A DNA stretch of 64,000 nt from Phenylobacterium sp. (GTDB lineage: Bacteria; Pseudomonadota; Alphaproteobacteria; Caulobacterales; Caulobacteraceae). Below, in pieces: positions 39,153-48,562 of this stretch; the first letter of the stretch is position 1, and every line of letters begins with the position of its first letter. The stretch spans positions 1-64,000 of the forward strand of contig JADCAS010000006.1 in assembly GCA_020401865.1 (NCBI GenBank). Direction: 5' to 3'. A program made the position numbers and the translations under genes. Under the pieces are notes generated by a model. That model saw nothing but the letters and a program-made list of their open reading frames with translations, was not told where the DNA came from and did no database searches.

Positions 39153-40000
39153 CCCTGACCGCCGCCACCCGCCTGGCCGGGGTCGTTGGCCGGCCCGTCC
39201 ACCACTCCCTGAGCCCTGTCCTCCACAACACCTGGCTGGCGGCGGCCGGGCTGGATGGCGCCTATGTGGCCTTCAGCCTGGCGCCGGAGCGCTTTTCCGC
39301 CTTCGTCGAGGGCTTCCGGGGCGGCTCCCTGGCCGGCGTTAACGTCACCCTGCCCTTCAAGACCGACGCCCTGGCCGCCGCGGACCGCGTCTCGCCCCGG
39401 GCCCGGACCGCGGGGGCCGCAAACGTGCTCGTCTTCGAGGCCGACGGGTCGGTCACAGCCGACAACACGGACGGGGAGGGTCTCCTCTACGCCTTCGCCC
39501 GGCAGGCGCCCGGGTTTCGCCCGGAGAGCGGGCCTTTGGTCCTCTTCGGCGCCGGCGGTGCGGCGCGCGGCGCGGCCGCCGCCTTCCTCGAAGCCGGCTG
39601 CCCGGAAGTGCGCCTCCTGAACCGGACGCGGTCGCGCGCCGAGGCCGTCGCGGAGGCCCTGGGGGGCCGGGTACGGGTCCTGGATCTGACCGACGCCGCC
39701 GCCCTTGACGGCGCTGCAGCCCTCATCAACGCCAGTTCGGCAGGCCTTGGGTCCGATGCGCCGCCCCCACCGGATTTTTCGGCCGCTCCCGCGGGCGCCG
39801 TGGCCATGGACATGACCTACAAGCCGCTGCGCACCCCCTTCCTGGAGGCCGCCGCGGCCCGGGGCCTGGCCACCGTGGACGGGCTCGACATGCTCATCGG
39901 CCAGGCGCGCCCGGCCTTCGAGGCCTTCTTCGGCCGTCCGCCTCCCGCCGAACCCGACGTCCGCGAGAGGGTCCTGAGCATCCTTGGAGAGGCGACATGA
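39149..40000 (+). CDS. aroE: Shikimate dehydrogenase
   Basis: 283 residues. It reduces 3-dehydroshikimate with NADPH in aromatic amino-acid synthesis. The substrate motif [10 protein letters not shown] is at about residues 17-26, [13 protein letters not shown] holds the catalytic Lys (about 70), ADNTDGEG the paired Asp, and the NADP site is [15 protein letters not shown] near residue 132. [14 protein letters not shown] binds the adenine phosphate. Overlaps maf and coaE by 4 bases. Confidence 0.96.
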   Translation: MTLTAATRLAGVVGRPVHHSLSPVLHNTWLAAAGLDGAYVAFSLAPERFSAFVEGFRGGSLAGVNVTLPFKTDALAAADRVSPRARTAGAANVLVFEADGSVTADNTDGEGLLYAFARQAPGFRPESGPLVLFGAGGAARGAAAAFLEAGCPEVRLLNRTRSRAEAVAEALGGRVRVLDLTDAAALDGAAALINASSAGLGSDAPPPPDFSAAPAGAVAMDMTYKPLRTPFLEAAAARGLATVDGLDMLIGQARPAFEAFFGRPPPAEPDVRERVLSILGEAT

Positions 40001-40620
40001 TCCACATCGGCCTGACCGGCTCCATCGGGATGGGAAAATCCACCACCGCCCGGATGTTCCGAGACGCGGGCGTTCCCGTGTACGACGCCGACGCCGCGGT
40101 GGCGGACCTCTATGTCCGGGGGGGAGCGGCGGTCGAACCCCTGGAGGCGGCCTTTCCCGGGGTCACCCGGGACGGCGCGGTGGACCGGGAGGCGCTCCGG
40201 ATCCGGGTTCTGGGGGACGACGCCGCCATGACCCGCCTGAATGCGGTCGTGCATTCCCTCCTGGGCCGGGACCGCCTGGAATTCCACCGTAAGGCCGAAG
40301 CCTCCGGCGCCGACGTCCTGGTGTTCGACATTCCGCTGCTCTTCGAGACCGGCGGCGAACGGAACATGGACGCCGTGGTCGTGGTCACGGCGCCCGCCGA
40401 GGTGCAGAGAGCCCGGGTCCTGGCCCGGGAGGGCATGACGCCCGAGCGGCTGGACGCCATCCTCGCCCGCCAGACGCCTGATGCGCAGAAGCGCGAAAGG
40501 GCCGACTTCATCATTGACACCAGCCAGGGCCTGGAAGCTGCTCGGGCAGAGGTCGCCCGGGTGCTGGCGGCGGTGCGCGACCCTGCCTTCCGCTCGCGGC
40601 GCCCGCCCCCGGCGGATTGA
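39997..40620 (+). CDS. coaE: Dephospho-CoA kinase
   Basis: 207 residues. It completes coenzyme A synthesis. P-loop [17 protein letters not shown] is at residues 5-21; [12 protein letters not shown] and [16 protein letters not shown] are conserved, as is the lid R-x-x-Q segment [16 protein letters not shown]. The ATG overlaps the aroE stop. dnaQ follows after 31 bases. Confidence 0.96.
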   Translation: MIHIGLTGSIGMGKSTTARMFRDAGVPVYDADAAVADLYVRGGAAVEPLEAAFPGVTRDGAVDREALRIRVLGDDAAMTRLNAVVHSLLGRDRLEFHRKAEASGADVLVFDIPLLFETGGERNMDAVVVVTAPAEVQRARVLAREGMTPERLDAILARQTPDAQKRERADFIIDTSQGLEAARAEVARVLAAVRDPAFRSRRPPPAD

Positions 40621-40651
40621 AGCGGCGGCCGAAACAGGGCATTCCGGGACC

Positions 40652-41350
40652 ATGCCCCGCGAGATCGTCCTCGACACCGAGACCACAGGCTTCGAGCCCC
40701 ACCTCGGCCATCGCCTGGTTGAGATCGCCGCCCTGGAGATAGAGGACTTCCTGCCGACGGGCCGAAGCTTCCACGCCTACATCGATCCGGAGCGGGACAT
40801 GCCCGCCGATGCGGAACGGGTCCACGGCCTGTCCGCCGCCTTCCTGAAGGGCAAGCCCCGCTTCGCCGACCCTGAAGTGGCGCACGCCTTCCTGGAATTT
40901 GTGGGAGAGGCCCCCCTGGTGGCGCACAACGCCGCCTTCGACCGGGCCTTTGTGAACTGGGAGCTGGGCCTCGCCGGTCTTCCGGATCTCCCGGAGCCGC
41001 GCTGGGTGGACACCCTGGCCCTCGCGCGCCGGCGCTTCCCGGGGATGCAGAACTCCCTCGACGCCCTCTGCAAGCGATTCAAGATTTCCCTGTCGGAGCG
41101 GGAGAAGCACGGCGCCCTGATCGACGCCCGACTCCTGGCGGCCGTCTACCTGGAGTTGAGCGGCGGGCGGGAGCGGGGCCTTGAGCTCACCGTGACACAG
41201 GTCTCCGGCGTGGTCGCCTTTGAGGGCCGATCCGACTATGGCGCCAGGCCACGCCCCTTGACGCCGCGCTCCAGCGAGGCCGAGCGCGCTGCCCACGCCG
41301 AATTCGTACTGGGAACCGTCAAGTCCGAGCTCTGGAAGACCTGGCTCTGA
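40652..41350 (+). CDS. dnaQ: DNA polymerase III epsilon subunit (3'-5' proofreading exonuclease)
   Basis: 232 residues from ATG 40652. DEDDh exonuclease: EIVLDTETTGFEP holds the first two acidic residues, APLVAHNAAFDRAFVNWEL the third Asp, and EKHGALIDARLLAAVYLEL the His and last Asp. The C-terminal 50 residues are the flexible segment that contacts the polymerase alpha subunit. coaE-dnaQ-secB is the order right of the Caulobacter origin. Confidence 0.95.
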   Translation: MPREIVLDTETTGFEPHLGHRLVEIAALEIEDFLPTGRSFHAYIDPERDMPADAERVHGLSAAFLKGKPRFADPEVAHAFLEFVGEAPLVAHNAAFDRAFVNWELGLAGLPDLPEPRWVDTLALARRRFPGMQNSLDALCKRFKISLSEREKHGALIDARLLAAVYLELSGGRERGLELTVTQVSGVVAFEGRSDYGARPRPLTPRSSEAERAAHAEFVLGTVKSELWKTWL

Positions 41351-41361
41351 GCTGGAGGGCC

Positions 41362-41853
41362 TCAGGCCGTTCCGACCACCACGCCCATGTTCTCGGCCTC
41401 GGCCTTCCGGGCCATGTAGACGGCGCCGAAGTCGATCGGGTCGAGCATCAGAGGCGGGAAGGCGCCATCCGACGTCACGTCGCCGATAATCCGCCGGGCG
41501 AAGGGGAAAAGAAAGCGCGGGCACTCGACCAGGAGAACCGGCTCGAGGTTCTCGGCGGGCACGCCATCGATGGCGAAGAGGCCGCCATAGACCAGTTCGA
41601 CCACGAAAACCGGCCCGTCCTCGCGCGCCGCACGCGCAGAAAGTTTCAGGTCGACCTCGAAGAGGCCGTCCTCGCGACCCCGGGCGTTCATTTCGACGCC
41701 CATGTCGATCTGCGGCTGGCTTCCTCCGGCGCGGAGGATGTCTGGCGCCCGGGGGTTTTCGAAGGACAGGTCCCGGATGAACTGAGCCAGAATCCGAATG
41801 CCGGGCTCAGGCGCGGCGCCGGCGGCGGCGGGAAGGGACTCTGCGTCTGACAT
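41362..41853 (-). CDS. secB: Protein-export chaperone SecB
   Basis: 163 residues from ATG 41853. It keeps exported proteins unfolded and hands them to SecA. Seen: [19 protein letters not shown], the beta-sheet block [25 protein letters not shown], and [36 protein letters not shown] in parts. It is convergent with dnaQ (11-base gap) and divergent from the Tim44-like gene. Confidence 0.96.
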   Translation of the reverse strand: MSDAESLPAAAGAAPEPGIRILAQFIRDLSFENPRAPDILRAGGSQPQIDMGVEMNARGREDGLFEVDLKLSARAAREDGPVFVVELVYGGLFAIDGVPAENLEPVLLVECPRFLFPFARRIIGDVTSDGAFPPLMLDPIDFGAVYMARKAEAENMGVVVGTA

Positions 41854-41983
41854 TCGGGGGCTCCGTCTGGGCCATGGACCGCCCGGAGCGGCCTTCAAAC
41901 CGGCGGGGCTGGCTATCACGAGGCCGTTCCCTGCGCAATCTCGAGCCCCAGCCCCTGACGCGCGGGGAATATGCCTCTATATT

Positions 41984-42643
41984 GTGACCGAAACCCATGA
42001 TCGAAGCGACCTGAACCCAGCCGTGCTCCAGCTCATCCTCCTCGCCCTTGTCGCCGCCGTCGCCCTGTTGCAGCTCTACGCCGTGCTTGGCCGGCGGATG
42101 GGCCGCCAGCCTGAGGAGCGCGCCGCCCAGCCCGAACCGGCCGGCGCCGCGCGACGGCCCGCCGTGCCCCTGACGATCGAACCTGCGCCCGTGGAAGAAG
42201 CGCCCACAGGCCTTTCGGCGGTGCGGGCGCGGGACCCCGGCTTTGATCCCCAGGTCTTCCTGGCCAATACCCGCAACAGCTACCGGACGATCGTCACCGC
42301 CTACGCCGCCGGCGACCGCGAGACGCTGGCGCCCCTGCTCACCGAGGAGGTCCGCAAGGCCTTCGAGGCCGGGATCGCAGAGCGGGAGGCCGCTGGCCGC
42401 GAGGAAAGCGTGGACCTGCCCCACCCCCCCCGCTCCGACGTGGAGACCGTCGAGTTCGAGGGCGACCGGGTCCGTATCGGGGTCCGCTTCCTCGGTGAGC
42501 TGGTCCAGACCCAGAAGGCGTCCAAGGACGCCGAACCGCGGGTCCACCAGCGCCGGACCGCCGAGCTCTGGACCTTCGAGCGTAACCTTTCAGACCGGGA
42601 CGGCGGCTGGCGGCTGGCTGGCGTCGATGTCGCCGAGGCCTGA
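41984..42643 (+). CDS. Tim44/TimA-domain membrane-anchored protein
   Basis: About 219 residues from GTG 41984; GTG 42023 is an alternative. An N-terminal helix (LQLILLALVAAVALLQLYAVLG in parts) anchors it, a Pro/Glu-rich linker follows, and the Tim44-like domain spans about residues 90-219: FDPQVFLANTRNSYRTIVTAYAAGDRETLAPLL in parts, then RRTAELWTFER and WRLAGVDVAE. Bacterial Tim44-like proteins are membrane-associated and linked to envelope protein handling. A run of eight C near 42424 lies in the coding region. Confidence 0.85.
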   Translation: MTETHDRSDLNPAVLQLILLALVAAVALLQLYAVLGRRMGRQPEERAAQPEPAGAARRPAVPLTIEPAPVEEAPTGLSAVRARDPGFDPQVFLANTRNSYRTIVTAYAAGDRETLAPLLTEEVRKAFEAGIAEREAAGREESVDLPHPPRSDVETVEFEGDRVRIGVRFLGELVQTQKASKDAEPRVHQRRTAELWTFERNLSDRDGGWRLAGVDVAEA

Positions 42644-42646
42644 GGC

Positions 42647-43756
42647 GTGCGGTTTCCCGGCCTGATCGCCCTGGCCGGGCTGACGCTGCTCGCCGCCTGC
42701 GCCACGCCCGGGCCTCAGCGCACCGCGCCGGTCACACCCACCGTCCCGGCCTCCGGGACGGGCGCGCCCTCCATCCCGGCGCCCACAACCCCTCCTGAAC
42801 CGCAGAGGCCGGAACCGGCCCTTGTGGAATTGCGCGAGCTGCCCGGATGGGCCGAGGAGGATCACGTCGCCGCCTTCGAGGCCTGGCGGGCGAACTGCAC
42901 GGTCCGCCGGCTTCCCGGGATCGCCGCCGCCTGCCGAGACGCCATGGCCGTGGACCTCCTTGACGCCGACGGGGCGAGAACCTTCTTCGAGTCCCGCTTC
43001 CTGGCCCAGCCTCTTCCCGGCGAGGGCGTCCTGACCGGCTACTTCGCCCCGGTGTACGAGGCGCGCCGGGCGCCGGACGAGACCTACTCGGCGCCCTTGA
43101 GACCGCGCCCGGCAGACCTGCCCCCGGAAGGTGGAAGCTATCCCGACCGGACGGCCATCGAGGCGCGGACCCCCACCGACGCTCTGGCCTGGCTGCGACC
43201 GGAGGACAAGTTCTTCCTGCAGATCCAGGGGTCCGGGACCCTGATCTTTCCGGAGGGACCGCCCCGGAGGGCCGTCTTCGCCGGCACCAACAGCCAGCCC
43301 TTCTCCGGCGTGGCCAACGCCATGCGCGAGCGCGGCCTGCTGGAGGCCGGCCAGACCTCGGCTGAGGGCATCCGCGCCTGGCTCGCCGCTCACAGGGGGC
43401 CTGAGGCGGCGGAGATCATGGCCCTCAACCCCCGCTACGTCTTCTTCCGGCTCACCGATGACGATGGTCTGCCCCCCCGGGGGGCGGCGGGCGTTCCCCT
43501 GCCGCCGGGCCGCGCCATCGCCGTGGACCTGTCCCTGCATGCGCCCGGGGACCTCTACTGGATCGACGCCCGAAGTCCGATCCTGGCCGGCGCCTTTCCC
43601 ACCTACCAGAGGCTGGTCACCGCCCTGGACACCGGGGGCGCCATCCGCGGCCCCATCCGTGCGGACCTCTACCTTGGCCAGGGCCCCGAAGCCGGCCTCG
43701 AAGCGGGCCGCATCCGACACGTCCTGCGGCTCTACAGGCTGGTCCCCCGGCCATGA
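42647..43756 (+). CDS. mltA: Membrane-bound lytic murein transglycosylase A
   Basis: 369 residues from GTG 42647, 3 bases after the Tim44-like gene. Lipobox LLAAC near residue 16. MltA core: GVLTGYFAPVYEARRAPDETY, PEDKFFLQIQGSGTLIFPEG in parts, NPRYVFFRLTDDDG and the 3D domain DLSLHAPGDLYWIDA, ending with DTGGAIRGPIRADLYLGQG in parts, which carries the catalytic Asp. It cleaves glycan strands to 1,6-anhydromuropeptides at the outer membrane. Confidence 0.95.
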   Translation: MRFPGLIALAGLTLLAACATPGPQRTAPVTPTVPASGTGAPSIPAPTTPPEPQRPEPALVELRELPGWAEEDHVAAFEAWRANCTVRRLPGIAAACRDAMAVDLLDADGARTFFESRFLAQPLPGEGVLTGYFAPVYEARRAPDETYSAPLRPRPADLPPEGGSYPDRTAIEARTPTDALAWLRPEDKFFLQIQGSGTLIFPEGPPRRAVFAGTNSQPFSGVANAMRERGLLEAGQTSAEGIRAWLAAHRGPEAAEIMALNPRYVFFRLTDDDGLPPRGAAGVPLPPGRAIAVDLSLHAPGDLYWIDARSPILAGAFPTYQRLVTALDTGGAIRGPIRADLYLGQGPEAGLEAGRIRHVLRLYRLVPRP

Positions 43757-44304
43757 GGCGTCCGCTCCGACCTGAGGAGTCCCGGCTCTGGTCGCAGGTG
43801 ACCTCCACGGTCCACCCCCTTCCCGGGCGGGCCAGCGCCCCAGCGGACCCGCCCCCTCCGCCCCGCGAGGCCCTGCCGGCGCCGGACCCTGCCGGCGCCC
43901 CCCTCCGGCTGGCCGTTTCGGCGGCGGTGCGGAAGCCCGGGCCGGCTTCTGGTCCCAAGGCCCTGGAGCCCGCCCGCCGCCGACGCATCTCCCGCGAACG
44001 CGACCCCATCGGCGCCCACATCGATCTCCATGGCCTGGGTCAGGATGCCGCGCGGGCGGCCCTGGAGCGGTTTGTCCTGGAGTGCTGGCGGGAGGGTCAA
44101 CGCGCGGTGCTGGTCATCACCGGCAAGGGGATTCGAGGGGACGGCGTGCTCCGCCGGCTGACGCCGGAATGGCTGGCGGCCCCCCACCTGCAGGCGGTCG
44201 TGGCGGGAATCTCAGAGGCGCACCGCCGTCATGGCGGCGAAGGCGCCCTCTACATCGCCCTCAAGCGGCGTCCGCTCGACGCCAGCGCGCCGCCCAGGCC
44301 GTAA
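43753..44304 (+). CDS. Smr-domain protein (SmrA-like endonuclease)
   Basis: 183 residues. The N-terminal half is proline-rich and low in structure, starting RRPLRPEESRLWSQVT. The Smr domain (about 95-175) has HIDLHGLGQDAARAAL, VLVITGKGIRGDGVLRR and GGEGALYIALKRR. Stand-alone Smr proteins are DNA- or RNA-cleaving. It overlaps mltA by 4 bases, and its last 44 bases overlap the convergent symporter gene. Confidence 0.93.
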   Translation: MRRPLRPEESRLWSQVTSTVHPLPGRASAPADPPPPPREALPAPDPAGAPLRLAVSAAVRKPGPASGPKALEPARRRRISRERDPIGAHIDLHGLGQDAARAALERFVLECWREGQRAVLVITGKGIRGDGVLRRLTPEWLAAPHLQAVVAGISEAHRRHGGEGALYIALKRRPLDASAPPRP

Positions 44305-45508
44305 CGCCCACGTGCCCGGCGACGTTGCCGAGGGTGCGCGAGAAGTCCGGGAAGGTCTCCACCGCCAGCAGCAGGGGCAGGAGCTCCATGGGCAGGCCCA
44401 GGCTCATGAAGATGGGGACCAGGGTGGTGAAGAAGGTCACCGAGCTCGCCACCCCTACCGCCGCAAGGCTGACCAGGGCCGCCACAAGCACCCCTGCGGC
44501 CACCTGGGCCGGGGCGAGGGGGACCCCGTAGAGGTGCGCTACGTAGAGGGCCACAGCCAGGTTACCGGCCGGGCTGGTGATCCGGAAGAGTGCCACGCCC
44601 ATGGGCAGGACGAGGCCGCTGACCCGCTCCGGGATTCCCAGGCGGGTGCAGGCCGCCAGCATGACCGGCAGGCAGGCGAGCGAGGACTGGGTGGAGATGG
44701 CCATGGCGCCCACCGGGACCATGGCGCCCGCCAGATCCCGGGGCGGGGTCCGGCCCCCGGCCAGGGCCGCAATGACGCCGAGGGCGCCGGCCATGAGGCA
44801 CATCAGGCTGACGATGACCACATAGTGCCCCAGCAGACCCACGGCGCCGAAGCCCGTCCGCGCGCCGACCGTCAGGGCGAGGAGGAAGACGCCGCCCGGC
44901 GCCAGGACAAGGACCCAGCGGACGATCACCATCATGGCCGCCTGCACGCCGTCGAAGACCGTGACCAGCAGGTCCCGACGCGCTGCGTCGAGACGGGAGA
45001 CGGCCAGGCCGAAGATCAGGGCGAAGACCACCAGGGAGGCCATGGCCCCGTCGGCGGCGGCCTTGAACGGATTGGCGGGGATGAAGGCGCCGAGCCACTC
45101 GGAGAGCGGCGGGGTCTGTGGAATGTTCCCGGCGTCACCGGTCGCCGCCGCCCTCAGGGCCCCCGCCGCCTCGCCCGGCGCCGGCCAGGCGGCCAGCAGG
45201 GCCGGGGTGAGCCCGGCGGTGAGGGTGGCGGCCAAGAGGAGGAGTCCGCCGAAGGCCAGGAGCGCCCTTCCCGCCAGGCCGCCGCGGCCCACCGCGTCGG
45301 CGGCCCGGGCCATGCCGGTGACCAGGAGGGCGAAGACCAGCGGGATGATGGTCATGCGCAGGGCGTCGAGCCAGACGCCGCCGACCGCCGCCGCCGCCGC
45401 GACCAGGCTGGCCTCGCCCGGCGCCTCGACGGCGTGCAGCACGGCCCCCGCCGTCAGGCCGGCGACCAGGCCCAGGAGGATCAGGGTGGTCGCGGACGGC
45501 GCCCTCAC
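44261..45508 (-). CDS. Dicarboxylate/cation symporter (DAACS/SDF family)
   Basis: 415 residues with about eight hydrophobic helices and re-entrant-loop-like segments. MTIIPLVFALLVTGMARAAD near residue 52, PANPFKAAADG, a serine-containing loop AISTQSSLACLPVMLA and FRITSPAGNLAVALYVA place it in the Glt/DctA fold. The last two differ from the usual SSAATLP and NMDGT motifs, so substrate and coupling ion are unclear. It overlaps hisE by 4 bases (ATGA), unusual for a transporter at the end of a his operon. Confidence 0.88.
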   Translation of the reverse strand: MRAPSATTLILLGLVAGLTAGAVLHAVEAPGEASLVAAAAAVGGVWLDALRMTIIPLVFALLVTGMARAADAVGRGGLAGRALLAFGGLLLLAATLTAGLTPALLAAWPAPGEAAGALRAAATGDAGNIPQTPPLSEWLGAFIPANPFKAAADGAMASLVVFALIFGLAVSRLDAARRDLLVTVFDGVQAAMMVIVRWVLVLAPGGVFLLALTVGARTGFGAVGLLGHYVVIVSLMCLMAGALGVIAALAGGRTPPRDLAGAMVPVGAMAISTQSSLACLPVMLAACTRLGIPERVSGLVLPMGVALFRITSPAGNLAVALYVAHLYGVPLAPAQVAAGVLVAALVSLAAVGVASSVTFFTTLVPIFMSLGLPMELLPLLLAVETFPDFSRTLGNVAGHVGVTAWAARWRRADAA

Positions 45509-45840
45509 GACCCAGCCTGGCCCCGGGTGGCCTTTTCCTCAAGGCCCGAAGCCCCCTCGCGGGCCTCCAGCCGGGCGGCGACCTCGTCCGGCGAGACCCC
45601 CGCCGCCGCCAGAAGCACAAGGAGGTGGTAAAGAACGTCCGCGGCCTCAGCCGCCAGGCCGTCCCGGTCTCCGGAAACGGCCGCCACGATGGCCTCCACC
45701 GCTTCCTCGCCCAGCTTGCGCGCCGCGCGCGGCGGCCCGTCCTGGAGAAGGCGGGCGGTCCAGGAGGTCTCGGGGCGGGCGTCCCGCCGGGCCTCGATGA
45801 CTGCCTCCAGGCGCCCGACCACCTCGCCCAGCCGGCTCAC
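45505..45840 (-). CDS. hisE: Phosphoribosyl-ATP pyrophosphatase
   Basis: 111 residues from GTG 45840. All-alpha MazG-like fold: [24 protein letters not shown] in parts, with the acidic metal ligands, and [20 protein letters not shown]. It performs the second step of histidine synthesis. The start overlaps the hisF stop by 4 bases and the end overlaps the symporter start by 4. Confidence 0.94.
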   Translation of the reverse strand: MSRLGEVVGRLEAVIEARRDARPETSWTARLLQDGPPRAARKLGEEAVEAIVAAVSGDRDGLAAEAADVLYHLLVLLAAAGVSPDEVAARLEAREGASGLEEKATRGQAGS

Positions 45841-46610
45841 GCCGCCGGCTCCGTCTGGCGGACCGGCAGGCCCGCCGCCGCCATGGCGGCCTTGACCTCG
45901 CGGATGGAGACGTCGCCGAAATGGAAGATCGAGGCGGCCAGGACGGCGTCCGCTCCGCCTTGGGTGACGGCTTCGACCATGTGCCGGGCCTCTCCTGCGC
46001 CCCCTGAGGCGATCACCGGAACCTTGACCGCGTTCGTCACCGCCCGCAACAGGCCCAGGTCATAGCCGTTGCGGACCCCGTCCCGGTCCATGGAGGTCAG
46101 GAGGATCTCGCCGGCCCCGCGCCGCACCACCTCTTCCGACCAGGCCGCCGCATCCAGGCCCGAGTCCCGGCGCCCGCCATAGGTGAACACCCGCCAGCCG
46201 CCCTCGGGCGTCGCCCGGGCGTCGACCGCCGCCACCACCGCCTGGGAGCCGAAGGCGTCGGCGCAGCGGGAGATCAGGTCCGGATCCTCCACCGCCGCCG
46301 TGTTGACGCTGATCTTGTCCGCCCCGGCCAGGAGAAGGGCGCGAGCGTCCTCCACCGTCCGGATTCCGCCGCCTACCGACAGGGGCATGAAGCAGACGTC
46401 CGCTGTCCGTGCGACCACATCCAGGAGGGCGCCCCGGCCTTCATGGCTGGCGGTGATGTCGAGGAACATGAGTTCGTCCGCCCCCGCCGCGTCGTAGGCC
46501 CGGGCCTGCTCCACAGGATCGCCGGCGTCGCGCAGGGCCACGAAGTTCACGCCCTTGACCACGCGCCCGTCCTTCACGTCGAGGCAGGGAATGACGCGGA
46601 CCTTCAGCAT
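45837..46610 (-). CDS. hisF: Imidazole glycerol phosphate synthase, cyclase subunit
   Basis: 257 residues, TIM barrel. [19 protein letters not shown] holds the first catalytic Asp; [26 protein letters not shown] and [20 protein letters not shown] with the second catalytic Asp follow. With HisH it converts PRFAR to imidazole glycerol phosphate and AICAR. hisA ends 2 bases before it. Confidence 0.97.
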   Translation of the reverse strand: MLKVRVIPCLDVKDGRVVKGVNFVALRDAGDPVEQARAYDAAGADELMFLDITASHEGRGALLDVVARTADVCFMPLSVGGGIRTVEDARALLLAGADKISVNTAAVEDPDLISRCADAFGSQAVVAAVDARATPEGGWRVFTYGGRRDSGLDAAAWSEEVVRRGAGEILLTSMDRDGVRNGYDLGLLRAVTNAVKVPVIASGGAGEARHMVEAVTQGGADAVLAASIFHFGDVSIREVKAAMAAAGLPVRQTEPAA

Positions 46611-46612
46611 GG

Positions 46613-47344
46613 TCAGGCCGAGGCCGCCAGGGCGACGGCGGGGTCGATGGCGCCGTTGTACAGGGCCCGGCCCAGGACCGCGCCCGCCACGGGCGCGCCG
46701 CGCCGCGCCTTCAGCCGGATAATGTCCTCCACCGAGGCCAGGCCGCCGGCGGCGATGACCGGGATGGCCACGGCGTCGGCGATGGCGCCGAAGGCCTCGA
46801 CGTTGAATCCCATCACCGTCCCGTCACGGTCGATGTCGGTGATGATCAGGGCGCCGACCCCGGCGTCCTCGAAGCGGCGGGCGACGGTGACGGCGTCCAG
46901 GTCGGTGCTCTCGGTCCAGCCCTGGGTGGCGACCTTGCCTGCGCGGACGTCGACGCTGACGGCGATCTGCTCGGGCCAGAGCCGGGCGGCCTCGATGACG
47001 ATCTCCGGCCGGGTCACGGCGACCGTGCCCAGGATCACCCGCGAGACGCCGGCCTCGATCCAGCGCTCGATATCCTGCAGGCTGCGGATCCCGCCGCCGA
47101 GCTGGACCGGGGTGGAGACCGCCGCGAGGATGGCCTCTACAGCCTCGCCATTGACCGCCCGGCCTTCAACGGCGCCGTTCAGGTCCACCACGTGGATCCA
47201 GTGGAACCCGGCCCCGGCCCAGGTGCGCGCCTGGGCCGCCGGGGAGGTGTTGAAGACCGTGGCCGTGTCGAGGTCGCCGTGCAGGACGCGGACGCACTCG
47301 CCGTCCTTCAGGTCGATGGCGGGATAGAGGATCACGGGCGCCAC
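46613..47344 (-). CDS. hisA: ProFAR isomerase HisA
   Basis: 243 residues, the half-barrel relative of His[20 protein letters not shown] carries the catalytic Asp, [16 protein letters not shown] and [20 protein letters not shown] in parts follow, then [15 protein letters not shown] with the second Asp. It starts inside the last codons of hisH (13-base overlap). Confidence 0.97.
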   Translation of the reverse strand: MAPVILYPAIDLKDGECVRVLHGDLDTATVFNTSPAAQARTWAGAGFHWIHVVDLNGAVEGRAVNGEAVEAILAAVSTPVQLGGGIRSLQDIERWIEAGVSRVILGTVAVTRPEIVIEAARLWPEQIAVSVDVRAGKVATQGWTESTDLDAVTVARRFEDAGVGALIITDIDRDGTVMGFNVEAFGAIADAVAIPVIAAGGLASVEDIIRLKARRGAPVAGAVLGRALYNGAIDPAVALAASA

Positions 47345-47964
47345 TCCAGGAAACGCGACAGCAGGGCCAGCCCCGCGGACTGGGATTTTTCGGGATGGAA
47401 CTGCACCCCGGCCATGTTCTCCCGCACCACGGCCGCGGGGAACCGTCCGCCATGGTCGGCCTCAGCGGCCACGTCGGCGGCGTCATCGGGCCAGAAGGCG
47501 AAGGAGTGGGTGAAGTACATGGGCGCCGCGCCGATGGCGGCGATCAGGTCGGGACCGTGCGGATTGACAAGATCGTTCCAGCCCATGTGCGGCACCTTGG
47601 CCGTCGGATCGGCCGGGCGCAGGCGGCGCACCTCGCCGGGGATCCATCCGAGCCCGGGCGTCTCCCCGAACTCCAGCCCCCGCGACGCCATGAGCTGCAT
47701 GCCCACGCAGATGCCCAGGAAGGGACGGCCCCGGCCCCGGACGGCCTCGTCCAGGGCCTCGCTCAGGCCGGGCCGGGCGTCCAGGGCGGACTTGCAGGCG
47801 GCGAAGGCGCCGACCCCGGGAAGGACGATGCGGTCAGCGGCCAGGACATCCTCCGGAACATGCGTGACCTGCACCTCCACCCGGCCGCCGGCGGCCCGGA
47901 CGAGCGCCTTCTCGGCCGAGCGCAGGTTGCCCGACCCGTAGTCGATCAGGGCGAGGCGGCTCAT
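47332..47964 (-). CDS. hisH: Imidazole glycerol phosphate synthase, glutaminase subunit
   Basis: 210 residues from ATG 47964. Class I glutamine amidotransferase: LIDYGSGNLRSAEKAL, VLPGVGAFAAC, FLGICVGMQLMA with the nucleophile Cys near residue 89, MGWNDL, and FHPEKSQSAGLALL with the catalytic His-Glu. It supplies ammonia to HisF. hisB ends 4 bases upstream. Confidence 0.97.
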   Translation of the reverse strand: MSRLALIDYGSGNLRSAEKALVRAAGGRVEVQVTHVPEDVLAADRIVLPGVGAFAACKSALDARPGLSEALDEAVRGRGRPFLGICVGMQLMASRGLEFGETPGLGWIPGEVRRLRPADPTAKVPHMGWNDLVNPHGPDLIAAIGAAPMYFTHSFAFWPDDAADVAAEADHGGRFPAAVVRENMAGVQFHPEKSQSAGLALLSRFLEWRP

Positions 47965-47968
47965 GCGA

Positions 47969-48559
47969 TCAGAGCGAACCCTTGGTGGAGGGCGCCTGTC
48001 CGCCGGCCCGCGGATCGATCTCCACCGCCTCGCGGAGGGCGCGACCCAGGGCCTTGAATCCGCTCTCGGCGATGTGGTGCGAATTGGCGCCGTAGAAGGT
48101 CTCGAGATGCACGCAGGCCCCCGCATTGCTGGCGAAGGCGTGATGGAACTCCTTGAAGAGTTCGGTGTCCATGTCGCCGACCTTCGGTGTCGGGAAGGCG
48201 GTCCGCCAGACCAGGTAGGGCCGGTTGGACAGGTCGATGGCGCAGCGGGTGAGGGTCTCGTCCATGGGGATGACCGCCAGCCCGAACCGCCGGATGCCGC
48301 GGAAGTCGCCCAGGGCCTGCCGGACGGCCTGACCCAGAACGATGCCCACATCCTCCACCGTGTGGTGGAAGTCGATATGCAAGTCCCCCTTCGCCTCGAC
48401 CTCGAGGTCGAGGGCGCCGTGGCGGCCGAGGGAGTCCAGCATGTGGTCCAGGAAACCGATCCCGGTGGCGATGCGGGTCTGGCCCGCCCCATCCAGGTCG
48501 ACCCGGACGGAGATTTTCGTCTCGCGGGTCTCGCGAACCACCTCGCCCGTGCGCGCCAT
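47969..48559 (-). CDS. hisB: Imidazoleglycerol-phosphate dehydratase
   Basis: 196 residues, the monofunctional enzyme. [36 protein letters not shown] and [32 protein letters not shown] in parts carry the manganese-binding His clusters. It begins 3 bases after the adenosine-kinase-like gene, so the leftward operon probably starts upstream of that gene. Confidence 0.97.
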   Translation of the reverse strand: MARTGEVVRETRETKISVRVDLDGAGQTRIATGIGFLDHMLDSLGRHGALDLEVEAKGDLHIDFHHTVEDVGIVLGQAVRQALGDFRGIRRFGLAVIPMDETLTRCAIDLSNRPYLVWRTAFPTPKVGDMDTELFKEFHHAFASNAGACVHLETFYGANSHHIAESGFKALGRALREAVEIDPRAGGQAPSTKGSL

Positions 48560-48562
48560 GGC

